This document shows positions 34,846 to 42,794 of a stretch of DNA of 64,000 nt, piece by piece. The notes below the pieces were generated by a model. The model did no database searches. It saw only the letters and a list, made by a program, of their open reading frames with translations, and had not been told where the DNA came from. The DNA comes from Bradyrhizobium sp. SZCCT0148 (GTDB lineage Bacteria; Pseudomonadota; Alphaproteobacteria; Rhizobiales; Xanthobacteraceae). The stretch covers positions 1,488,001 to 1,552,000 of the forward strand of contig NZ_JAFCKT010000001.1 in assembly GCF_018129985.1 (NCBI RefSeq), in the 5' to 3' direction. A program made the translations under genes and the position numbers. Position 1 is the stretch's first letter. Each line of letters opens with the position of its first letter.

Positions 34846-36510
34846 TCAAGCCTTCGCCTTCTCGTGCGCCCGCAGCTCGTCGACCAGCACCCGCACGTTC
34901 TCCGAATAGTCGATCGGGATCACGACCAGATGCACGCCGCCCTCCTTGAACGCGGCATCCAGCGTCGGGCCGAAACTGTCGATGTTCTCGATCCGATGCC
35001 CCTTCGCCCCGTATGCCTTCGCATACAGAACAAAGTCGGGATTGCCGAAGGTCATGCCGTAATCGGCGAAATGATCAACGGCCTGCTTCCAGCGGATCAT
35101 GCCGTAGGCATTGTCCTCGAGCACCAGCACGACGAGGTTGAGCTTGAGACGGATGGCGGTCTCCATCTCTTGGCTATTCATCATGAATCCGCCGTCGCCG
35201 GCGACCGCGAGCACGCGGCAGTCAGGATAGAGCATTGCGGCCATCATCGCCGACGGCAGGCCGGCCCCCATGGTCGCCAGAGCATTGTCGAGCAGCAGCG
35301 TGTTGGCGACGCGTGTGCGGTAATTGCGCGCGAACCAGATTTTGTACATGCCGTTGTCGAGCGCGACGATGCCGTTCTCGGGGATCACCTGGCGGATGTC
35401 GTGCACGATGCGCTGCGGCGTCGGCGGCCAGCGAGCCTCGGTGGCGCGGTCGGCGAGGTGGCCCAGGATCTCCTCGCGCAGCGGCAGCAGCGCCGCCGCC
35501 TGCGGCAGCTTGCCTTCGAGACGGTCGGCGAGCAGTTCGAGGCTCGGGCCGACATCGCCGACAACCTCGGCATCCGGAAAATAGACCTGCTCGACACTGG
35601 CCGACGTGTAGCTGACGTGAATGACCTTCGGCCCCGATGGCCCCATGATGAAGGGCGGCTTCTCGATCGGATCGTGGCCGATCGCGACGATCAGGTCGGC
35701 GGCATCGATGGCGTCGTGGACGTAGTCGCGCTCGGAGAGTGCGGCGGTGCCCATGTAGAGATTTGTGCCGCCGGGTACGGTGCCCTTGCCCATCTGCGTG
35801 GTGAAGAACGGAATGCCGGTGCGCCGCACGAAGCTCGATATGCCGTGCGTCGAACGCGGTCGGCTGGTTGCGGCCCCCATCATCACCAGCGGACGCTTTG
35901 CGGACAGGATCATCTCCGCGGCGCGGTCGAGCGCGGCGCGGTGGGCCACCGGGATCTCGATCGGATGCACCGGGATCACGGGGACATCCGACACCTCGTC
36001 ACCGGCGACGTCCTCGGGCAATTCGAGGTGCACCGGCCCGGGCCGCTCCTCCATCGCGACGCGAAAGGCGTCGCGCACCACGGTCGGAATGCTCGAGGCA
36101 TTGATGATCTGCCGCGACAGCTTCGTCAGCGGCTTCATGGTCGCGACCACGTCCACGATCTGGAAGCGCGCCTGCCGGCTGCTCATGATCGGCTTCTGGC
36201 CGGTGATCAGGATCATCGGCATCGCGCCGAGATGCGCATAGGCCGCGCCGGTGGACAGGTTGAGCGCGCCGGGGCCGAGCGTAGACAGGCAAACGCCGGG
36301 CTTGCCGGTCAGCCGGCCATGCGTCGCCGCCATGAAAGCGGCGGCTTGCTCGTGACGGGTCAGGACCAGCTCGATTTTGGAGGTGCGCAAGGATTCCACG
36401 AGATCGAGATTCTCCTCGCCGGGAACGCCGAAGATCCGATCGACCCCCTCGTTCTCCAGCGCCGCGACGAACAGGTCGGATCCCTTCACCTTGCGCTCCT
36501 GCCCGCTCAT
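34846..36510 (-). CDS. Acetolactate synthase-type thiamine diphosphate enzyme
   Basis: A 554-residue ThDP-dependent enzyme of the acetolactate synthase large-subunit family. The N-terminal Pyr domain has RHEQAAAFMAATHGRLTG with the catalytic Glu. The central domain is AKRPLVMMGAA. The C-terminal PP domain has GDGGFMMNSQEMETAIRLKLNLVVLVLEDNAYG. The start at 36510 follows GGAGGCGAC and gives the usual N-terminus (the frame opens at 36588). No regulatory small subunit is adjacent, so a catabolic or alternative 2-oxoacid enzyme is as likely as valine synthesis. It is divergent from a MarR-GNAT gene across about 146 bp. Confidence 0.9.
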   Translation of the reverse strand: MSGQERKVKGSDLFVAALENEGVDRIFGVPGEENLDLVESLRTSKIELVLTRHEQAAAFMAATHGRLTGKPGVCLSTLGPGALNLSTGAAYAHLGAMPMILITGQKPIMSSRQARFQIVDVVATMKPLTKLSRQIINASSIPTVVRDAFRVAMEERPGPVHLELPEDVAGDEVSDVPVIPVHPIEIPVAHRAALDRAAEMILSAKRPLVMMGAATSRPRSTHGISSFVRRTGIPFFTTQMGKGTVPGGTNLYMGTAALSERDYVHDAIDAADLIVAIGHDPIEKPPFIMGPSGPKVIHVSYTSASVEQVYFPDAEVVGDVGPSLELLADRLEGKLPQAAALLPLREEILGHLADRATEARWPPTPQRIVHDIRQVIPENGIVALDNGMYKIWFARNYRTRVANTLLLDNALATMGAGLPSAMMAAMLYPDCRVLAVAGDGGFMMNSQEMETAIRLKLNLVVLVLEDNAYGMIRWKQAVDHFADYGMTFGNPDFVLYAKAYGAKGHRIENIDSFGPTLDAAFKEGGVHLVVIPIDYSENVRVLVDELRAHEKAKA

Positions 36511-36620
36511 GTCGCCTCCGCTTTGCTGGCTCCCGTGTTCCACGGCAGCTGGCATATGGTAGCGGCCTGCCGCTCGGGCACAACTCACAAAGAAGCGCGA
36601 CTGTTCGCTTGATCGCGCAA

Positions 36621-36651
36621 TTGACAGGCAACGATACCTGACTAAAGTCAG
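36621..36651 (+). promoter_or_regulatory. Promoter with overlapping MarR-like palindrome
   Basis: CTGACT-AA-AGTCAG is a perfect 14-bp palindrome at 36638-36651, centred about 12 bp before the MarR-GNAT ATG. A TTGACA at 36621-36626 with TAAAGT 16 bp later (36643-36648) gives a plausible sigma-70 promoter covered by the palindrome. Transcription would start only a few bases before the ATG, with no ribosome site, so a leaderless mRNA is possible. Autorepression by the MarR-domain protein is inferred. Confidence 0.55.
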
Positions 36652-36656
36652 ACATC

Positions 36657-37529
36657 ATGCTCGACCCCGTCTCGCGCGTTCGCCGCTTCAATCGTGCCGT
36701 CACCTCCGCCGTCGGCGCGCTAGATAGTTCCTTCCTGGGGCGCGGCCGGCCGCTGGGTGCGGCGCGGGTGCTCAACGCGATCGGGCACGGGCGTTCGGAT
36801 GTCGCCGAGATTCGCGACTATCTCGGTCTCGACTCCGGATTGATGAGCCGTCTGCTGCGCAGTCTCGAGGACGAAGGACTGGTCGAGACCGAAGCGCATC
36901 AGGACGATGCACGCCGGCGTGTCGCGAGATTGACACGGACAGGCCGGCGCGAGTTCGCAGCGTATGAGGCGCTGTCGAACACGCAGGCCGAGGGCTTGCT
37001 CGCGCAGCATTCGCAACGCGAGGCGCTGCTGGCGGCGATGGACCTGATCGCGTCCGCGTTGACGCGCGAGCGTGTTGCGCTGGAGGAGATGGATCCGCGA
37101 AGCGAGCAAGCGCGCTACTGCCTCGGCGAGTATTATGCCGAACTCGGCCGCCGCTTCAAACAAGGCTTTGACGTCTCGCTGTCGCGCGACCCCGACGCCA
37201 AGGACATGCGCCGCCCGCGCGGCTGCTTCATCGTCGCGATGTCAGACACGCTGCCGATCGGCTGCGTCGGCCTCAAGGGAACCGATCACGGCTATGCCGA
37301 GATCAAGCGGCTGTGGGTCGCGCCCGCCGCGCGCGGATTGCGACTCGGCCGGCGGCTGATGGACGCGGCAGAACGCGCCGCGCGCGAGCTCGGCATCACG
37401 CTGCTGCGGCTCGACACCAACAGCGCGCTGCCAGAAGCCGCCCAGCTCTACCGCAGCATGGGCTGGCGCGAGATTCCGCGCTTCAACGACGATCCCTATC
37501 CGGACCTGTTCTTCGAGAAGCGCCTCTGA
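36657..37529 (+). CDS. MarR-GNAT fusion regulator/acetyltransferase
   Basis: A 290-residue two-domain protein. Residues about 1-145 form a MarR winged helix (SDVAEIRDYLGLDSGLMSRLLRSLEDEGLVE, with the RRRVARLT wing). Residues about 150-290 form a GNAT acetyltransferase (EIKRLWVAPAARGLRLGRRLMDAAERAARELG, with the G-x-x-G-x-x-R/K loop, and LYRSMGWREI). MarR-GNAT fusions are known in actinobacteria and rhizobia; the substrate and the effector are unknown. Its gene is divergent from the ALS-type enzyme and starts just after a perfect palindrome. Confidence 0.9.
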   Translation: MLDPVSRVRRFNRAVTSAVGALDSSFLGRGRPLGAARVLNAIGHGRSDVAEIRDYLGLDSGLMSRLLRSLEDEGLVETEAHQDDARRRVARLTRTGRREFAAYEALSNTQAEGLLAQHSQREALLAAMDLIASALTRERVALEEMDPRSEQARYCLGEYYAELGRRFKQGFDVSLSRDPDAKDMRRPRGCFIVAMSDTLPIGCVGLKGTDHGYAEIKRLWVAPAARGLRLGRRLMDAAERAARELGITLLRLDTNSALPEAAQLYRSMGWREIPRFNDDPYPDLFFEKRL

Positions 37530-37538
37530 GTTCTCCGA

Positions 37539-38759
37539 TCATGCGGCCGCCGGGGCAACGGCGACCTGCGGCTTCGCGAAGGGCTTGAACGTCATCGCCA
37601 TCAGGAAGGCGCCGAGGCCCATCGCCCAGGAAAGAATGTACAGCCAGGCGTAGCTGGAGAAGGCGTCGTAGATCAGGCCGCCGGCGAGCGGGCCCGTCGC
37701 CATGCCGAGGCTGCCGGCCATCGCCGTGCCGCCGATCACCGTGCCCATCATCCTGAGCGGAAAGTTTTCGCGGATCAGCACGGCGTAAAGCGGCATGGTG
37801 CCGGCATAGATGAAGCCGAACACCGCGCCGACGGCGTAGAACGTCGCCAGCTGATGGGCGAAGACGTAGGCGAGCGCGCCGAATGCCTGCAGCAGCAGCC
37901 CCGAGACCAGCACGCGCTTGGCGCCGAAACGGTCGCCCATCAGGCCGAAGGCGATGCGGCCGCCGAGACCGGCAAAACCCTCGATGCTGTAGATCGTCAC
38001 CGCCGCGACCAGCGGAATGCCGCAGCTCACGGCGTAGCTGACGGTGTGGATGATCGGACCGGAATGGGTGGCGCAGCAGAAGAAGTTGGTCGCGAGCAGG
38101 ATCAGAAATTGCGGCGAGCGCAGCGCCTCGCCCATCGACATCTCGTCCTGCCCGGCCCCCTCGCCCATCGGTGCGGCCGCGGCCTGTACGAGCGCCGGCG
38201 GACGGCGCACCAGGAACGAGACCGGGATCATGATGGCGCCGACCACCAGAGCCACGATCTGCATCGAGGTACGCCAGTCATGGTTCGAGACGAGCCAGGC
38301 CGCCAGCGGCGACATCGTCATCGGCGCCACGCCCATGCCGGCGGACACCAGCGACACGGCAAGGCTGCGATGGGTATCGAACCAGCCGGTCACGGTCGCC
38401 ATCATCGGCGCGAAGATCGCCGCGCAGGAGGCACCGGTCAGAAGGCCGAACACGACCTGGAACACGATCAGGGAGGTCGCATGGCTCGCCGCGAACAGGC
38501 TGAGCGCCAGCACCGTCGATCCCGTCAGCACCACCGGCAGCGGACCGAACCGGTCGGACAGCGTGCCCCAGACCATGCTGGTGCAGGCCATTGCCAGGAA
38601 GCCGATCGTCATCGCGCTGGAGATGCCGGTCACCGACCAGCCGGTGTCCTTGGCGATCGGCTGCAGGAACACCGGCAGCGAAAACATGCCGCCGATCGCG
38701 ACGCAGCCGAGCAGGCCGCCGGCGGCGACGATCACCCAGCGATAGGTGGAAGAATTCAT
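37539..38759 (-). CDS. MFS transporter (OFA/MCT-like)
   Basis: A 406-residue, twelve-helix major facilitator. The N-terminus MNSSTYRWVIVAAGGLLGCVAIGGMFSLPVFLQPIAKDTGWS and helix 2-3 loop WGTLSDRFGPLPVV resemble the OFA/monocarboxylate porters (SLC16-like, often oxalate:formate or other carboxylates). The central cytoplasmic loop has EMSMGEALRSPQFLILLATNFFCC. It starts at the ATG at 38759, preceded by GGAGG seven bases away. It stands alone, ten bases after the convergent MarR-GNAT gene. Substrate unknown. Confidence 0.85.
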   Translation of the reverse strand: MNSSTYRWVIVAAGGLLGCVAIGGMFSLPVFLQPIAKDTGWSVTGISSAMTIGFLAMACTSMVWGTLSDRFGPLPVVLTGSTVLALSLFAASHATSLIVFQVVFGLLTGASCAAIFAPMMATVTGWFDTHRSLAVSLVSAGMGVAPMTMSPLAAWLVSNHDWRTSMQIVALVVGAIMIPVSFLVRRPPALVQAAAAPMGEGAGQDEMSMGEALRSPQFLILLATNFFCCATHSGPIIHTVSYAVSCGIPLVAAVTIYSIEGFAGLGGRIAFGLMGDRFGAKRVLVSGLLLQAFGALAYVFAHQLATFYAVGAVFGFIYAGTMPLYAVLIRENFPLRMMGTVIGGTAMAGSLGMATGPLAGGLIYDAFSSYAWLYILSWAMGLGAFLMAMTFKPFAKPQVAVAPAAA

Positions 38760-39046
38760 CTCTGGCCTCCGCATTTAATCTTGTCCTAGGGGAAGACGGA
38801 CGGGAACTGCGCCGGCCGACAGGGATCACGCAAGTTTTTGCAGGACCTGCCAGGCAAAATTCGCGAAAACAACCCCATGCACAGTAGCCGGCCCCTGCGG
38901 GATCAAGGACTTAACGATCGGCGTCGATGAGCTGAAGGCGGCCCGCCGCGATTTGACCCGTCGGGCAAAACACCTGTCCGACGGTCGGTTCCTGCGCAGA
39001 GACGACTCAGCCCGATTGCGACGCATGGGACGTGTGATGCAAGGCC
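38760..39046. other. Gene-free gap between two minus-strand genes
   Basis: 287 bp without a credible gene. No strong palindrome or terminator was found. It must carry the MFS promoter near 38760-38860. Confidence 0.5.
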
Positions 39047-39625
39047 TCACGCGGCGGCGCTGCGGCGCCAGGTGCTGACCGTGAGCCAGACCGCCGAGAC
39101 CAGGAAGTAGACCGCGCCGACCGCGGCGTAGCCGGCGACGTTCGCGATCGACGGGATTGCCGGCATCGTGGCCTGAAAGATGAAGAAGCCGCCGGCGAGC
39201 GCCGATTGGCCGCCGCTGAGCACCATGGCCCATTGCGCGCCGTAAAGCTTCCAGCGCCGCAACGCCGTGCCGAGTTGCAGCAAGCCCGACACCATCGCCC
39301 AGGCGCCGAAGATCCCGAGCACCCAGTTCATGCTCACCCGCAGGGCCCACGCGACCGCGAAGGCGGTCAGCAGGCTGACCAGCACGTTCAGGGCCTGCGT
39401 GCTGTTCTGACTCAATCCGCCGCTGCAGAGCGCGTCGAGATAATTGGCGGCGGCATCCCACGCCGGATAGGCGACGAGCAGCGTAGCGGCGACGACCGCC
39501 GAGGATGGCGCGATGGCCAAGGCCGCGATGACCCAGGCGAGCGAAAACGCCGCTCGCAGGAAGTAATACTGCTTCAGCCATTGGGCGCGGTCGGCGATGT
39601 TCAAGGTTGTCTCACGATCTGTCAT
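39047..39625 (-). CDS. DUF308/HdeD-like membrane protein
   Basis: A 192-residue integral membrane protein with six short hydrophobic helices arranged as repeating two-helix units (AAFSLAWVIAALAI, LNVLVSLLTAFAVAWALRVSMNWVLGIFGAWAMVSGLLQL, YAAVGAVYFLVSAVWL). This matches the DUF308 (HdeD-like) pattern. The role is unknown; E. coli HdeD acts in acid resistance. Its start lies just below a TetR-type palindrome at 39638-39651, suggesting control by the neighbouring TetR gene. Confidence 0.75.
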   Translation of the reverse strand: MTDRETTLNIADRAQWLKQYYFLRAAFSLAWVIAALAIAPSSAVVAATLLVAYPAWDAAANYLDALCSGGLSQNSTQALNVLVSLLTAFAVAWALRVSMNWVLGIFGAWAMVSGLLQLGTALRRWKLYGAQWAMVLSGGQSALAGGFFIFQATMPAIPSIANVAGYAAVGAVYFLVSAVWLTVSTWRRSAAA

Positions 39626-39637
39626 TTCAGTTTCTTC

Positions 39638-39651
39638 CTACTAGTTGGTAG
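39638..39651. promoter_or_regulatory. TetR-type operator before the DUF308 gene
   Basis: CTAC-TAGTTG-GTAG, with the outer sequence AGTTGGTAGA, shared with the second site at 40305-40324. It lies 13 bp upstream of the DUF308 gene start, between that gene and the TetR gene. Confidence 0.5.
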
Positions 39652-39711
39652 ATTGATAGTTCAAATTCATTATCGCAGGCCGGCTGCACCACCGGCCTCG
39701 CGCGACCTCCG

Positions 39712-40296
39712 TCAGTGCCTGGTGGACAGCCGGTCCAGCAACGGCCGGGTGATCGTTCCGAACATCCTGGCATCACCATAGGCCCGCGATGACAGCATCG
39801 CGCCGTGAACGGTCGCCATGAAGCTTTCAGCCTCGACCTTCGCAGAACTGGACAAGTGCAGCCGCCCCTTCCGCTTGCCGCGCTCCAGAACCGCCGTCAG
39901 CCACGATGCCACGGCACGAAAATGCGCGCGGACTTCAAGCGCGACCTCGTCGGGGAGTATTGGAAGCTCGCTCGCCAGCAGCGCACAGACGCAGAAGGGA
40001 GCTGTCGCATCGGTGATGCACGCCTCCCAATAGGCCACGTAGTTTTCGAGCTGGTCGCGCGGGTCCGGGATGTTGCGCTCGAGCGCCGCCAATCCTGCCT
40101 GCGCCTCCTCGCGATAGCGCGCCACGAGGGTGCGGACCAGATCGACCTTGCTGGCGAAGTGATGGTGAATGCTCGGCTTGCGGATGCCGACGACGTCAGC
40201 GATGTCGGCATAGCTGAAGCCGTTATAGCCCCCTGCAATGATCAGCGAGCGCGCACAGGCCAGGATGTCGTCGGCAGTAGAGGAAACGTTGCTCAT
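39712..40296 (-). CDS. TetR/AcrR family transcriptional regulator
   Basis: A 194-residue repressor. The N-terminal HTH is DDILACARSLIIAGGYNGFSYADIADVVGIRKPSIHHHFASKVDLVRTLV (about 9-58), with the typical GFSYADIA and HHFASK blocks. The C-terminal ligand-binding domain is helical. Related palindromes sit on both sides of the gene (39638-39651 and 40305-40324), so it probably represses itself and the downstream DUF308 gene, and possibly the divergent deformylase-like gene. Confidence 0.88.
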   Translation of the reverse strand: MSNVSSTADDILACARSLIIAGGYNGFSYADIADVVGIRKPSIHHHFASKVDLVRTLVARYREEAQAGLAALERNIPDPRDQLENYVAYWEACITDATAPFCVCALLASELPILPDEVALEVRAHFRAVASWLTAVLERGKRKGRLHLSSSAKVEAESFMATVHGAMLSSRAYGDARMFGTITRPLLDRLSTRH

Positions 40297-40304
40297 GCAA
40301 GCTA

Positions 40305-40324
40305 TCTACCTTCCAGTTGGTAGA
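40305..40324. promoter_or_regulatory. TetR-type operator between tetR and the deformylase-like gene
   Basis: TCTACC-TTCCAGTT-GGTAGA, a 6-bp inverted repeat with an 8-bp spacer, 9 bp before the TetR ATG and about 50 bp before the divergent deformylase-like gene. Related to the site at 39638-39651. Confidence 0.55.
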
Positions 40325-40373
40325 ACTGGCAAAGCAGTATGCTTCAATGATCCGTGAATGCTAGGAGCCCTGT

Positions 40374-40874
40374 ATGACCATCCGTCCCATCATCCGCTAT
40401 CCCGACCGCCGGCTCGCGATGCCGGCCCGCCCCGTCACCGCATTCGACGAGGGCCTGCGCGAGCTTGCGGCGGATCTGCTCGACACCATGCGCGCAGCGC
40501 CCGGCATCGGCATCACCGCACCGCATATCGGTGCGCCCTTGCGGCTCGTCGTACTCGAGCTCGACGCCAAAGATGGCCCTCTCACTTACGTCAATCCGGT
40601 CATTGAATGGACCTCGCCCGAGATGATCCTCCACCGCGAGGGCAGCGTCTCGATGCCGGGGGTCAACGACGAGGTGCAGCGCCATGCGCGCGTGCGGATC
40701 AGCTATCAGGATCTCGACGGCAACGTGCGAAGCGAGGACTCGGACGGCCTGCGCGCCGTGTGCCATCAGCACGAGATCGACCAGCTCGACGGCCTGTTCT
40801 GGATCCAGCGGCTGTCGCGGCTGAAGCGCGAGCGGCTGGTGAAGAAGTTCGAGAAGATGGGGCGGAGTTCGTAA
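40374..40874 (+). CDS. Peptide deformylase-like protein lacking two metal ligands
   Basis: A 166-residue protein with the full peptide-deformylase fold. The three motifs are altered. Motif 1 is GIGITAPH (44-51), with His for the usual Gln. Motif 2 is EGSVS (89-93), with Ser91 in place of the metal-ligand Cys. Motif 3 is QHEIDQ (132-137), with Gln137 in place of the second His of HExxH; Glu134 and His133 remain. Two of the three metal ligands are therefore replaced, so ordinary deformylase activity is doubtful. It may be an inactive paralogue or have gained another role. It is divergent from the tetR gene across an operator. Confidence 0.85.
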   Translation: MTIRPIIRYPDRRLAMPARPVTAFDEGLRELAADLLDTMRAAPGIGITAPHIGAPLRLVVLELDAKDGPLTYVNPVIEWTSPEMILHREGSVSMPGVNDEVQRHARVRISYQDLDGNVRSEDSDGLRAVCHQHEIDQLDGLFWIQRLSRLKRERLVKKFEKMGRSS

Positions 40875-40888
40875 TGCATGCATTCCCG

Positions 40889-40948
40889 CTTGCAGGACGA
40901 TCGCATCCGTCGCGTTGCGCCATCTGGACGGACGCCGCGTCCTGCAAG
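40889..40948. repeat. Inverted repeat after the deformylase-like gene
   Basis: Perfect 11-bp arms CTTGCAGGACG at 40889-40899 and CGTCCTGCAAG at 40938-40948. It lies in the 224-bp gap before the convergent ArsR gene. No T-run, so terminator activity is uncertain. Confidence 0.5.
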
Positions 40949-41098
40949 ACGACCGCTTTGCGGTCTCCTCAGGCTGAGGCTGAGCAGCATCGGTGCTTGA
41001 GACCCGTGCCACGCATCAGGTCCGCATCCCGAGGGACGGCCAACGACAGGCGCCTGGACGGATGGCAGGCGAAGCCGCCCCACCAGGCAACCGCGTCC

Positions 41099-41461
41099 TC
41101 ACGCCCTCTTCCCACCCCGCTTGGTGATCGGCGCGTTGCGGCGCTCGCGCTTGCCGCGCGCGATCTCGGTTGCCAGCGCGTCCAGCTTCGGCTCCCAGAA
41201 ATTCCGGAACTGACCGACCCACGCATCCACCGCGCGAAGCCCGGCGACGTCGACCGAATAGAGCCGCCTCTGCGCGTCCGCGCGCACGTTGGCAAAGCCG
41301 CTCTCGCGCAGCACCTTGAGATGCTGCGAGACCGCCGCCTGGGTGATCCCGAACTCGACCCCGATCATTTCGACGACCTCACCGGAGGCCATCTCGCCGC
41401 GCGCCAGCAACTCGAGGACGCGGCGGCGCACGGGATCGGCGAGGACTTCGAAAATTTGCAT
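41099..41461 (-). CDS. ArsR family transcriptional regulator
   Basis: A 120-residue winged-helix repressor: VLADPVRRRVLELLARGEMASGEVVEMIGVEFGITQAAVSQHLKVLRESGFANVRADAQRRLYSVD. No CxC metal-binding pair is present, so it belongs to the metal-independent ArsR group that accompanies AHSA1/SRPBCC genes. Its ATG overlaps the SRPBCC stop by one base (TGATG), so it is translated from the same mRNA. It probably binds the palindrome at 42172-42193 to control the operon. Confidence 0.9.
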   Translation of the reverse strand: MQIFEVLADPVRRRVLELLARGEMASGEVVEMIGVEFGITQAAVSQHLKVLRESGFANVRADAQRRLYSVDVAGLRAVDAWVGQFRNFWEPKLDALATEIARGKRERRNAPITKRGGKRA

Positions 41462-42123
41462 CAGCTTCCTGTGCCGGGATGTGCGATGTCGGGCGGCATC
41501 TCGCCGCGATAGAACGCGATGGTCCTGTCGGAGCGCCGCTTCGCCTCGGCGGGATCGACTCCGCTGGCGACATGCGCCGCGCGCCAGGACTCGCCGCTGG
41601 TCGTTATGAACTCCTTGCCCTCCGGCGAGACCATCCAGGCCTCGGCCGTCTCATGGTCGACCGATGCCCCCGTCGCAACATAGCGATCCAGCCCCGCGAG
41701 CGCGAGGTCCCAGCCGACGCCCACCGCGCCCGGACCGAACTGAGTCCAGTGATCCTCGATGATGGCGGTGTGCTCGAGCGTCAAACGCGCCTGCTCTCGT
41801 TCGGCCGCCAGCGTGACGTCGATCCAGCTGATCGCGCCGCCGAACTCCCATGTCGCTGCGAAATGAGTCGGCGGCGTGCACGCCGTGATGGTGCCGCCGG
41901 CATTGCCCTTGACCTGGTAACGTCCGCCGAGCTGGAGGTCGCCCTCGACCGCCGCAAACCAGCGCGGAATGCGGTCCCTGTTGGTCACGGCGTCCCAGAG
42001 ATCGTCGACACCGGTGTCGTAGAGCCGCGTCAGTGTCACCGCGCTCGCGGGTTTCCCGTCCTTGTCGAAATTGCGCACCGAGCGCGCAACGAGGCCCAGG
42101 ACTCTGGCGACGTCGATCTGCAT
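41461..42123 (-). CDS. SRPBCC (AHSA1-like) domain protein
   Basis: A 220-residue helix-grip protein. It has the AHSA1-type core AVTLTRLYDTGVDDLWDAVTNRDRIPRWFAAVEGDLQLGGRYQVKGNAGGTITACTPPTHFAATWEFGG. A C-terminal extension of about 60 residues (EAWMVSPEGKEFITTSGESWRAAHVASGVDPAEAKRRSDRTIAFYRG) is family-specific. Function unknown; members bind hydrophobic ligands. It is the first gene of an operon with arsR and starts at the ATG at 42123 (the frame opens at 42186). Confidence 0.85.
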   Translation of the reverse strand: MQIDVARVLGLVARSVRNFDKDGKPASAVTLTRLYDTGVDDLWDAVTNRDRIPRWFAAVEGDLQLGGRYQVKGNAGGTITACTPPTHFAATWEFGGAISWIDVTLAAEREQARLTLEHTAIIEDHWTQFGPGAVGVGWDLALAGLDRYVATGASVDHETAEAWMVSPEGKEFITTSGESWRAAHVASGVDPAEAKRRSDRTIAFYRGEMPPDIAHPGTGS

Positions 42124-42171
42124 GGCATTTCTCCCGATCGTTTCGTTCGAGCCGGAATATCGGTCTCTACG

Positions 42172-42193
42172 AATATAAGTCAACACTTATATT
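42172..42193. promoter_or_regulatory. Perfect operator palindrome of the SRPBCC-arsR operon
   Basis: AATATAAGT-CAAC-ACTTATATT: 9-bp perfect arms around a 4-bp spacer, 49 bp before the SRPBCC ATG. It is strikingly AT-rich in a GC-rich region and resembles known ArsR-family operators (ATATAAGT-type half sites). The downstream ArsR is the likely binder. Confidence 0.75.
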
Positions 42194-42300
42194 ACGTCTC
42201 GGTGCGTCAAACCACCTCGCAGGCGGCGTGAACCAAAGCCCTGCCCAAGCGTCTATTCCGTCCCCACCCCACCCCCAGTGCTCGCAGACGGAAGGCTGTC

Positions 42301-42651
42301 ATGAAAGTTCGCAAAATCACCCTCGCCGACGCATCGTTCGAACGCTCACCGGGACAGGACGGCGAGATTTTCGCGGCGAACGTGATCGACCAGCGTCACG
42401 GCGGGCCGATCACCATCGGCTTCGGCCGCTACGCACCGAACCAGCAGCTGGACGAAAAGCTCGGCGTCGACGACGTCATGCTCGTCCTGGAAGGAAAGCT
42501 CTCGGTCAGCAGCGCCGGCAGCACCGTCACGGCAGGTGCCGGCGAGATCGTCTACATGCCGAAGGGCGAGACGGTCACCATCCGCTCGCACGAGCAGGGT
42601 GCCGTCACCGCCTATGTCACCTATCCGCATTGGCAGGAGGCTGGCGAGTGA
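42301..42651 (+). CDS. Cupin domain protein (EutQ-like)
   Basis: A 116-residue single-domain cupin. The segments ITIGFGRYAPNQQLDEKLGVDDVMLVLEGKLSVSS and TVTAGAGEIVYMPKGETVTIRS are the two cupin blocks, close to EutQ-type proteins. The usual His-x-His metal pair is absent, with no histidine in the first block, so metal binding is doubtful. Function unknown. It is divergent from the SRPBCC-arsR operon, so the palindrome could influence it as well. Confidence 0.8.
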   Translation: MKVRKITLADASFERSPGQDGEIFAANVIDQRHGGPITIGFGRYAPNQQLDEKLGVDDVMLVLEGKLSVSSAGSTVTAGAGEIVYMPKGETVTIRSHEQGAVTAYVTYPHWQEAGE

Positions 42652-42738
42652 GCGCGAGCCCGTCCGCGGCCCATCCTTCGATGGCGCCCGCCTGCGGCGG
42701 GCAAACGGGATGAGGTCTTCTTGCGGCCAGTTCTTGGA

Positions 42739-42787
42739 CCTCATGGTGAGGAGCCCGCACAAGCAGGCGTCTCGAACCATGCAGGCC
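42739..42787 (+). repeat. Third copy of the 'gaggagcgcg' dispersed repeat
   Basis: CCTCATGGTGAGGAGC...GCGTCTCGAACCATGCAGGCC, near-identical to the unit at 17968-18017. It lies between the cupin and AraC-type genes and reaches up to the 3' end of the latter. Confidence 0.75.
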
Positions 42788-42794
42788 AAGATCG

